A stretch of DNA of 64,000 nt from Ctena decussata (taxonomy: Eukaryota > Mollusca > Bivalvia > Lucinida > Lucinidae). The DNA lies in assembly GCA_963989385.1 (NCBI GenBank), contig OZ022511.1, positions 1,798,001-1,862,000 on the forward strand, given 5' to 3'. The position numbers were made by a program, and so were the translations under genes. Below are positions 49,801 through 61,800 of the stretch, in pieces (the first letter of the stretch is position 1; the number at the start of each line of letters is the position of its first letter). The notes under the pieces were generated by a model that saw only the letters and a program-made list of their open reading frames with translations, was not told where the DNA came from and did no database searches.

Positions 49801-52800
49801 TTCTATAGTCCCCCTCCGCCTACGTCGGGTGACAATGAGAAGCAGAACATTTATTTAACAAGAGCTGTCGCCTGACAGCATAGCTCGCCTGAATAAGTGC
49901 TTGCCCATGACACAGTTGCTATGGTGGTGTGGACTGCTAGGCATAAAACTTCAAAAAAGCATGTCCATAATGACAACACATTTATAAACAAACGCTATCT
50001 CAGAAATAAGTCTTAAAATAAAATAAAAATAAATAACAAGAGGCCCACGGGCCACAAAGCTCACCAGATCTCTAGCTCAAAATTGCTATCAAAATTACTG
50101 TCACATTTGTACAGGCTAATACAAAATATACAACTACAAAGTCTCAGTCTGACAGTCTGTTGAGTTGATAACAAAATATATAACTATTTTCCACATTTTG
50201 ATTGCAGTAAATGCCATTTTTCAATTTTCCCCATTATATGTCAATGCAACTCTAAGTTGCCATAGCAACCAAATGAAAGAGCCGATTTTCATCAAAAACA
50301 CAAACTTTCAACCCCCCAGCCTAAGGATACTAGAGATGAAATCTGGGCCTTACTGGCCCAGTGGCTTCTGAGAAGATAATTTTGTAAGTATTTTTTTCCA
50401 TTATTTTTGCATTTTGGTTTCCATGACAACCAGTAAAAGGAGCAGTGGGTCCAAAAACAATAAAGCTAATAGAAGACTTCTAAAGGAACATTTCTATAAA
50501 AGTTTTGTCAACATATCTGCAATGGCTAGGCAGTAAATGCCATTATTCAATTTTCCCCATTATAAGTCTATGGGAACTCTTAAGTTGCCATAGCAACCAA
50601 ACTAAAGGGCAGATTTTCATAAAAAACACAAACTTTCAATCCCCCAGCCTAAGGATACTACAGATGAAATCTGGGCCTTATCGGCCCAGTGGTTACAGAG
50701 GAGATAATTTTTAAGTATTTTTTCCATTTTTTTTTTCATTTTGGTTTCCATGGCAACAAGTAAAAGGGGCACTGGGCCAAAATACATACAGCTGATAGAA
50801 GACTTCTTAAGGAACATTTCTATAAAAGTTTTGTCAACATATCTGCAATGGCCTGGCAGAAAATGTCATTTTTCAATTTTCCCCATTATAAGTCTATGGG
50901 AACTCTAAGTTGCCATAGCAACCAAACTGACAGGCAGATTTTCATAAAAAACACAAACTTTCAATCCCCCAGCCCAAGGATGCTACAGATGAAATTTGGG
51001 CCCAATCGGCCCAGTGGCTTCAGAGGAGATGTTGTTTAAAAGTGTTGACGGACGACGACATACGACGACGGACGACGACGACGACGACGGACACTGCCTA
51101 TCCTATAAGCTCCCCCGGAGCCTTCGGCTCTGGTGAGCTAAAAATCCACATGAAATTTCAAAGTCCATGAGCTTGAGGACAAAGAACTAAGGGGTAGAGG
51201 GGTAAGGGGTGGGGTGTGTGTGTGTGTGTGGGGGGGGGGGGGGCTAGGATGTATCAAAACCTTGAACCATTATCCAATATCAGTCCAAGTATTAGTATCA
51301 ACTGAGTCCATTGTGGCCCTGTGAAATTATGTCTTATAAATACTATAACTTTAACCAAAATCTTGTAGACAAAATTCAAAGTTGATAACCTTGACTTCAA
51401 GGTCATCCAGTGGGGTAAGTATATAGTGTTTTGTAAAAACTCAAAAGTGTCTAACATCAGTTCAAGTGTAAACTAAATCTCTGTCAAGCATTATGGATCA
51501 GTATGCAATTAGAACACTTTAATAAAGACCAAATTTCCTAAGTCCCTGACCTTGACATCAAGGTCACTGAGCAGGGTTGGGGTAGTACTATGTAAAAGTT
51601 TATACTAATATATAACTACAGTGCAAATATAAAAAGAATTCATCTATCGGTTCAGGAGATATGTGTCTTTAAAAAACTTTAACCAAAACATCCAATCAAT
51701 AAAAGGAAAATTTTCTAAGTCCATGACCTTGACATCAAGGTCACTGAGGGGGGTGGGGTAGTACCCTGGAAAACTTTGAACCAATATCTAACTATAGTGC
51801 AAGTATCAAAGGAATCCATCCATGGGTTAAGGAGATATTGGGCTTTATAAAACTTTAACCAAAACATCCAGTCCAAAAAACTCCCAATTTTCTAAGTCCA
51901 TGACCTTGACATCAAGGTCACAAGGTGGGGTGGAGGTGGTACCCTGTTAAACTTTGGACCAATATCTAACTACAGTGCAAGTATCAAAAGAATCCATCCA
52001 TGGGTTAGGGAGATATAGGTCTTTAAAAAACTTTAACAAAAAAATCTAATCCGGACGCCGACGCTGACGCGGACGCCGACGCCAAGGTGACAACAATAGC
52101 TCTTCCTGAACTTTTGTTCAGGCGAGCTAAAAAGAAGAACATGACCTGTCTGCACACTGGATAGCTAATCTGACAGCTAACTTTAACCAAAACTTAAATG
52201 CAACGTGGAAGCTGATGCTGACACGAACAATACTTAATACAATATTTAACACACTTGCAGAGGCACAAATGAATGCAGAATCTATATCAAACTTAATTAT
52301 AGACCAAGTCACATATTACTGTAAAATACTTAATATCTGATTCTGTGGTATCAACATTTCGCAGTTTAATGAAAATGACATATTGGTGCAGATTAGTTTT
52401 GGCGTTTATGATATGTAATAACTATACCATGGTTTGTCTGCCTGTACGAGGAGATAAAGCTCGTGGATTATCTCCTTGTACAGGCAGAGAAATCATGGTC
52501 TAACTATTTTATACCACCCTTATCAGTGTAGACCTTGCTCATAGCGTAATATTTCATGGTAAAGTTAGCGTTTTCTGGTAAGGGTGGTATAAACTATGGC
52601 TCCAGATAAAGAAGATAGTTTGATGTCAATCTGTGATGTTTCTTCTCTCTTTTTTTTTTTATCTTTTCTGTTTTAGTATACATTGTGGCTTCTATTAGAA
52701 TCATATATACACTTCATCGAAGCAATTCTAATGAGGTGCCATAAAAGGCCCACAATGTATAGTTTACTGGAACGGCATAGAAAAACATCCCAATTCCTTA

Positions 52801-55800
52801 TCAAGTACTCCCTTTTGTCTGAATCTCTGTTATTCTGTACATATACAAATGTATCAAATGTATGTAAAATTGGCAGACTTATATTTTTGTGCTCTTTGCC
52901 TTAACAGCCAAAATTGCCAAAATTCAGTTACTGCCAAAAATAAGTGTTTTACAGTAAACAGGAGTTTAAAGATTACTGTAGAATGATTTTATCTATCTAG
53001 AAACTAATCAACCCTTTCAATCAGACAGAACTTTTTTAATGGCTAGATGGCTTGATGAAAATGAGTTTTACATCCCTTTTAACAGTATTTCTGTCAGCTA
53101 GAGACAACAGTAGGAAAATGATGAAAGGCTGTGTGCAATGGAACCTTGTTTACAGCTTGAAGAATTCTGCTGCCAGCAGGATTTGAACCCTATTTCTCCA
53201 GCACAGTGAGCCAAAGTAACCCTTTCAAACAGTGTGTATCATAATAAGCCCCCTCATCTGGATACAAATGGTTAGTAATTTCTGCTTTTAATTTTTTTTA
53301 TCATATGACATCGCATCTGAGAGTGTAATAAAGCCATGCATTAAAAACGATAATTCACTAGTGGATTAAATATGCAAGTTACGTCGTAACGTTAGGCGTC
53401 GGCGTCCATAAAACGTCGTTTTCTAATGGCGAAATTGTGATGTTTTAGTGCAAAATTTGCTTATAAAATGCGATTTTAGTGTCATAGGATAAATAGAATC
53501 TTGCATTCGTGCTCCTGTATTATTGAATTTATTAAACTCGTTGGGGAAAAAGATAAGATGCTCGGCATAGCCTAGCAACTTATCTTTTTCCCCAACGAGT
53601 TTAATAAATTCAATAAAACATGAGCACTCATGCAAGATCCTCTATTTATTTGTTAAAATAATCCTTCCTACATGATAAATTTCCTGATCTTCAAAGACAG
53701 ACTAGTCCATTTCAAGTATTTTGCGGTGAAAGGGTTAAGTCAGAGCTCCGGATAAAAGGGCTAACAGGGATAATTTAGTGATAATTTTCCATATTTCTCT
53801 ACAACCCACCCTCAAGGGGTCAAACATATTTTCTTTGAGAAATAAAAAAAATTATCTCAGAAATAACCTCAAAAACCTCAGCTTATCTAGAGTGCTTGTT
53901 AAGTCATTTAATTTTACCTGTCCTATGAGATAGGGGCTGCCTGCATCCCCGAGTAAATGTGATACTAATATTTGGACTGCTTCTGCTGCCGAACGTCTCG
54001 TTGGTATGACAACATACTATAAAAGAAAATAATCATCTTCAGTTCAATAAATTACATAGAACTATTTTTGATAAGGATCAGTCAGTGCGCCATATCAGAA
54101 GGGCTAACACGAATAATTTAGGGATAAATTTCCACATTTTTGCTAAAAAAACATATGTTGTGAACCCTCATTAGAACCGTCTCATTCACTCATTGAGACG
54201 ATTCAAATGAGGGATCACATTTTTGTTGAGAAATAATAAAAATTATCTCATAATAACCCTAAAAATCCCAGCTTATCTAGACTTATAGGAAATGATAGTC
54301 TATCATAAAGATTTACACTATTACTTATGACCAAAATGTGTTTATTAAATATTTACACAGTAGCCCTGGAATGGTTGTGTTAATAGGTATTTTTATCAAT
54401 CAGAATGTAAATAATGCTTAGCCGGGCCATGTAGCGCAATAGGTAGGGCACCTGACTCATAAGTCAGAGGTCCTGGGTTCGAAACCAGGTCTGGCCACAT
54501 ACTTTCGTTTCTCCTTCCACTGATTCAAGAAGGGCAGTTGTCAGTTACTGGCCAAAGTATGTGCACTAAGTACTGGTTAACCGCTTAGGAGGTCTAAGCC
54601 TGCCCAGGAATAATGTGGTTAGGTTAACTGACTGTCCCGACATGACCATAGCTGTTTACTGTGGATGTTAAGCATCAAATCAGTTAATGTAAATGATGCT
54701 TTGACAAAAAATCTAATAAATTCAGAGTCACTAAAGGTGTATTGGTATACTGCCATTTTTTTCTTCACCACTTTTTTCAAAGGGAGACAACTTTGGTGCC
54801 TTCCTGTTTGCTTTCCTGGACAAGAAAACCCTCCAGAAAGGGGTCTCCTCTGGCAGCAAATTCTTTCCTTTAAGAATTGACCCCCACTGGAAAAGGAGGC
54901 AGAACCAAATGGTAGAGTTACTCCCCCTAAACAGTAATTGTGACTGAGGAAAATACTTACAAGTAAAATATCTGCTATGATTGCCCAATTTAGACATAAT
55001 GCTACTTCACCAAAAAATATTAAAACCTGAAAAGAAAAGCAGAATTTCTATTTTGATGTACCACAAAAGCCCTGATACTATAAACAAATTACCATGTTCA
55101 CCATAATAGGCCCAAGATTTTGAATTTTCATATTTTGCTGAAATTACTGCTTTAACAAGAACACATAGTTATGAGACAAACCCAGAATGTCACTCAAAAG
55201 TCACCTGATAGTGTATAAATGGCCAATGCAATGGCAACTTAGCATGTGACATAGTCTCACAAACAAAATCGCACCTGTTCAATGTCTCATATAAGTCCGT
55301 GACTTTACCTTACAGTAAACGGAGGGATATTTACCTGTGTAAAGTAGGCATGGTTTTCGGAACTACGAATTCCATGGAATGCTGTCTCTTGCCTGTCAGG
55401 GCATTATCACAAAACAGTGCTAAACCAGAAAACTTGAGGAAAGTCTACGCCATCCTTGCCAGTAAAGTAATACCTGTGTCTTGCTTCTGATAGTTGCAGG
55501 TGAGACAATTACCATGTTCCCCAAATTAGCTTAGCCTCAGAATTTTAGAATTTTCATATTTTCCTGAAATTACTGCTTTGAAAAAACTCCCATTGAGCAC
55601 ATATTAAACTGTTACAAATGTTTTCATTCAGAAAGTTGGTTCAGTGGTATGTTCAATCACAAACTCTTGCTCGATTTTATTTTTATTATTAAACACAACC
55701 ATTGGTTGCATTTTCTAGTAAAAGCAAACTGAGATTAATTTTTGCCAAAAAATGTTTGCTGACTTGATTTTAAGCAAGAAAGCACTTGTTTTTTTGTTTT

Positions 55801-58800
55801 TGTTTTTGTTCTTTTGCCTCTTCTTTGACAGTTTGGAGATATTACAAATAGAAAATGTATGTGATTAATGACGGTAGACAAATGTCATAAACAAGAGGTC
55901 CATGATGGACCGAAATCGCTCACCTGAGTTATGATGAAATAACATGGAAGATCATCTATTTGATGATGACTCAATTGGAGCAGTTTTGTACTTTCCAATC
56001 TATATTCTGACACAGTTTCATGAAGATTTGATCAAAACTGTGCCCTCTAGAATGTATACAATGTTTTTCTAAGATCTGATCTGGCGATCTAGTTTTTGAT
56101 CAGACATTATTCAGTTTCAAACTTGGCCTACATTTCATGAAGATGAACATTCTGACAAAGTTTCATGAAGATTCAATGCAAAATAAAGCCACAATGGTGT
56201 GCACAAGGTTTTTCTATGATTTGATCTAGTGACCTAGTTTTTGACCCAACAAGACCCAGTTTCAAACTTGGCCTAGATTTCATTTAGATAATCATTCTGA
56301 CAAAGTTTCATGAAGATTAAACCAATAATGTTTTTCTAAGGTTTGACCTAGTAACCTAGTTTTTGATCCAACATGACCCAGTTGCACCCTTGGTCTAGAT
56401 TTGTTGGAAATACATTTTTTGACAAAGTTTCATGAAGATTGGAAAAAAAACGTGCCCTCTAGAGCATTGATATGGTTCTTCTAAGATCTGACCTAGTGAC
56501 CTAGTTTTGGATCTGACATGGCACAGTTCAAATTTGGTCTAGATTTCATAAAGATAAGCATTCAGACAAAGTTTCATGAAGATTGGATCATAACTATGCC
56601 CTCTAGAGTGTACACAAGGTTTTTCTAAGATTTGACCTAGTGACCTAGTTTTTGATCCCACATGACTCAGTTTCATTTCTGGCCTAGATTGTATTAGGAT
56701 AAACATTCTGACAAAGTTTCACGAAGATTGGATTATAACTGTGCCCTCTAGAGTGTACACAAGGTTTTTCTAAGATTTGACCTAGTGACCTAGTTTTTGA
56801 ACCCACATGACTCAGTTTTAATCCTGGCCTGGATTGTATAAGGATAAACATTCTGACAAAGTTTCATGAAGATTGGATCATAACTGTGCCTTCTAAAGTG
56901 TACACAAGGTTTTTCTAAGATTTGACCTGGTGACCTAGTTTTTGACCCCACATGACCCAGTTTCAACCTTGGTCCAGTATCATTAAGATAAACATTCTGA
57001 CAAAGTTTCATGATGATTGGATCAAAACTGTGGCCTCTGTGTCATTCTAAGGTTTATTTCTATTTTTAGCTCTGGCGGCCATTTTGTTCAGCGGATCAGA
57101 ACCGTTTTAGCAACTTTGGTTAAGGGCCATGAGTCAAATATTTCTGTGAAATTATTTTGAAATCGAGCCATTGGCTTCAGAGGAGATGTCGTTTAAAGGT
57201 TTTTCTATTTTTAGATTTCTATTTTTAGCTTTGGCGACCATTTTGTTCAGCGGAGTGGAACCGTTTTAGCAACTTTGGTTCAGGGCCAGGAGTCAAACAT
57301 TTCTGAGAAATTATTTTGAAATCAAGCCATTGGCTTCAGAGGAGATGTCGTTTAAAGGTTTTTCTATTTTTAGATTTCTATTTTTAGCTCTGGCGGCCAT
57401 TTTGTTCAGCGAAGCAGAACCATTTTAGCAATTTTGGTTCAGGGCTATAACAGAAACATTTGTGTGACATTATTTTGAAATTGGCTAACTGGTCTAGGAG
57501 GAGATGTTGTTTCAAGAAATAGTTGACAGACGGACGATGGACACATCGATCACAATAGCTCACCTTGAGCACTTTGTGCTCAGGTGAGCTATAAAACAAG
57601 CCTTATGTGAGCTTATAAGAGCATACACAAGAAAACAGTAAAATAACAGTGTTCCTTTCTTATCTAATATGAGGCCAAAATATGGCCCCATTTCAAGTGC
57701 CATAAAGTTTTTTCTTTTCTTTTCTTTTTTGCTTGTAGCCACCTATTTTCCAACTAAACAAACTTCAGACAGACAACTATGGATAACATTATGAGCCGCA
57801 ACATGACAGAACCAACAAGGTGCCATGTGTGCCCAGCAAACTCAGATCAGCATGGGCATCTGCCCAGTCTGATCATAGTCTTTGCTGTCAGCATGGAGCT
57901 AGATATTTTCTTAGTTACCCTTTAAACCCACAGTGAGGAGTTTGAAAAGACTTGGCGGCTGCCCAGGCTGATCTGAGTCTTTGCTGGGTGCACATGCCAC
58001 TTTGATGGTTTTCTCATGCTGCAGCTCAATCATAGTACCACCAAATCTGATGTTCAGCTTCCAACCCCAAGTACTTACCCATGTGAGAGCTGTATTGTAT
58101 CTAGACATCACCAAAGCAAAGAATAAAAATGGTGTACAAACAAGCAGACCACCGGCACATATGAGAGGATCTGCTCTTGGATTTATTTTCTTGTAACGAC
58201 GAGATGACTCTGCTCCCAGAGCAACACCGATAAACCCAGCCGCAACTGTTATACCACCAAATATCAAGGCTACTCTGTAACATATAAACATTCCAATCAA
58301 AGTGTGATGTCGTACAAATCTGGCTTTTTTTGGACCCTTAAACCAAGTTATAGTTAAATTGAACCTTTATAAAAGGGTAACTTATCTAAAGCAGCCACTT
58401 TGTGTGCTTCCTTTAAATGACCCTTGAAATCTTGGGCAATAAATAAACAGCAGTTGAAGTCTCTTAAGGTATGCATCTATGTTTTCCACCACATAATAAG
58501 AGAGAATTTACAAAGGGAGACAATTTTTATGACTCAATTAGCTTCCCTGGATACATGCCCTTCACAAAAAATGTGGTCAACTCTTAAAGTAAAGAATGTG
58601 CTTCTCTGGAAGCAAATTCTTTCCTTTAAGAGTTGACACCTTAAGCGGGATCAAAACAGGAAAATTATAGATTTACTTCCCCTGAATTGTACTTATTCAC
58701 TATTATTTATCAGTCTATATAGTTAGCGCAACAAAGATACAGAAGCTCTTGTACCTATTGCTGTACAAGTATTTAGCCAAAGATGGTAATTTTTGCAAAA

Positions 58801-61800
58801 TGGATATATGTTAAAAAATAATGTCCAATGCGGTGAGCAAAACTTACGTTCCTTGTGTGGTTTTCTTTCCCTGAATTAACACTGAGTCCAGCATGAAAAT
58901 AGGGGCCCAAAGGGCCAGAGCTCCAGTTGTAAATGCTACACAGGTGAACCCTAAAGTTGATAACATAAAACTTTTGCTGAAATGGAAAAAAACCAAATAC
59001 ATGCATTATTCTTGTAAAGCACATGAGCATCAATAAATCTGACATTTTTATTTGAAAGAACAAGGAACCAGATGATTAACATTTAAAGTGCCAAAAACAA
59101 AAATAGCTGAACTTGCAAACAGCTAAATTATTTATTTTAGGTGTCCTGATTTTTTAGATTTTTATGGTAATAACACAGTAACAGCATTCATATAATGCCA
59201 TCCTAGTAGATCTGACAGCCCTTGCTCACAACTGCGTAGTTTACACCTCTCACAGACCTCATAGATCTTTTCGAACATTGATTATTGCATTAATATTGGT
59301 GCCACACACTGTTAACAGGCATGTTTCAACATACACAAAACCATGTAATAACAAGGGAAGTCACATGTTACTATGACTTGTTTTGCAACTTTTCATATGC
59401 AAGTTGCAGGGTAATACTCCATCAGTACAGAACCAAGCAGCAAGATTGCATTTGCAGATATCGATAAAAATTTGTATGCAAGAGTTATAGAGATTCAGAT
59501 ACTGTAAAAATGGAAGAGCAGACAACATTGAGTGAAAATGATTTTGACTTGTGAACTGCTGCTAACAATAGGATAACAAGAGCTGTCACCAGACAGTATA
59601 GCTCGCCTGAACTGGCACTTGCTCCCTCTTATCTAGAGCTCTGCTCACTTTTGAAAAGGATGTAAGGAGTGACACATATTATGACATTGCGTGCTACTCA
59701 TCTTTTTTTTTAAGTGTTTTACAGCCCTTTCTAGACTGTTTCAGAGCTCTAGATAAGAGGGAGTACTTGGTGATAATTATGGATGATTTTTGTTAATTCT
59801 GCATAAAAACATAGTCTGTGACCTCTCATCTGAACCGTCCCGAAAAGACGGTTCAGATGAGGGGTCACAATATTTGGTTTCGATGAGGAATATGAAAAAT
59901 TATCCTTAATTATCATCAAATACTCTCTCTTATCTACAGCTCTGCTGTTTTACCTATTTATGGGTGAAAATGGAGCTTTCAGAGAAAAATCACCTGACCT
60001 TCCAAAATGATATACTCACTTTTGAACTAGAGCTTTCAGATCTGTGAAGAATGATGTGTTATGAAGGTGGGTACCGCCATCAGCAGCACCGCGCACAGGC
60101 TCTTTCACCACAATGACAATCAAGACCACACAAACGACTCCCAGTAGGGGCGTTACCTTTAGGAATAAAAGCAAATTACCATATTTTCGGTTATAAAACA
60201 AGAGTTTACCCTTACAGATTTACCGCAAACACAAGTATGTAAAACAGGCTTGTGTAATTCAGCTATAAAATTGTTTTTTCTCTTCCAAAACAATCCCAAA
60301 AATCTAGAGCCATTTTATAAAATGGCTCTAAAATTTTGGGATTGTTTTGGAGGGGAAAGACGCCATTTTATGACTGATGAAATACAGTAGTTCTCAAAGT
60401 GTCAGACAAGCTGGATTTTCATGTGAATTTCCAGAGAATCTCCCCTGATGCTACTTCAGGAGTACACATGAACTTCCATGCTTTTCCACCATTTTTACAA
60501 AAGGGAACAACTTTTGTGACTTCGCATTTGCTTCTCCGTATGACAAAACCTTTGGAAAGAGTGCTCTACTCTTACAGAAATATATGAGCCATGACATGAA
60601 ACTAGAAGGTTGTCCAGGGACAACTGGTCGAGCCCGCTGTTTGCTTTAGTGACCTATAAGTGTGTCAAGACTAAGTAACTGCTTCACTCTAGAAAGAAGC
60701 CAAAAAACATCATGCTTAGCCAGCATTTTCTTCTTTTTTTCAAATTTTCACAAAGGAAAATAAGTAGAAGTGATGACCCAGACAAGCTCAATTTATGACT
60801 GTTACAATATCTGACCTTCAAGTGTGACCTTGACCTTGGACCTACCTGAACAAATGTTTCAAATGGCACTTCTATTCATCAAGGAGAACAATTGTGCCAA
60901 ATTATTTTGAAATCCATCCGTAAATGTAGAAGTAATGGCTCGGACAAGCTCAATTTATGACCATGTTATCATTTGACCTTCAAGTGTGACCTTGACTTTG
61001 GACCTACTAGAACAAATGTTCCAAACGGCACTTCTTCTCATCAAGGAGAACAACTGTGTTAAATTATTTTGAAATCCATTTGTAAATGTCAAAGTTATGG
61101 CTCAGACAAGCTCAAATTATGGCCATTTTATCATTTGACCTTCAAGTGTGACCTTGACCTTGGACCTACCGGAACAAATGTTTCAAATGGCACTTCAATT
61201 CATCAAGGAGAACAATTGTGCCAAATTATTTTGAAATCCATTCGTAAATGTAGTAGTTATGGCTCAGACAAGCTCAATTTATGGCCATTTTATCATTTGA
61301 CCTTCAAGTGTGACCTTGACCTTGGACCTACCTGAACAAATGTTTCAAATGGCACTTCTATTCATCAAGGAGAACAATTGTGCCAAATTATTTTGAAATC
61401 CATCCATAAATGTAGAAGTTATGGCTCGGACAAGCTTTATTTATGGCCATTTTAACATCCGACCTTCAAGTGTGACCTTGACCTTGGACCTACCTGAACA
61501 AATGTTTCAAATGGCACTTCTACTCATCAAGGAGAACAATTGTGCCACATTATTTTGAAATCCATCCATAAATGTAGAAGTTATGGCCCGGACAAATCCG
61601 GACGGACGGACGCACGCACCCACGGACATACACCGAACTGACATTGTAACAACTATGTCTCGCTCTCCGCAAGCGGGCTCGACAAAAACCAACAAAGTGG
61701 TCGTGCGCCAAGCACAGACTCAGATCAGTCTGGGCATCCGACAAGTCTGACCAGACTCTTCGCTAAGCCCTTAAAGGTTAGCTAAGGGGCTAAGTTACTT

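Larger units (their letters stand above)
49857..52130 (+). mobile_element. Array-type element, family B, with nested family C element
   Basis: The left end AACAAGAGCTGTCGCCTGAC and the right hairpin CCTGAACTTTTGTTCAGG, CGAGCTAA match the 12585-14817 copy. The ~165-bp core with TGACCTTGACATCAAGGTCA is shared as well. It is interrupted at 50035-51141, at the same sequence position as the other copy, but by a different element. Confidence 0.82.
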
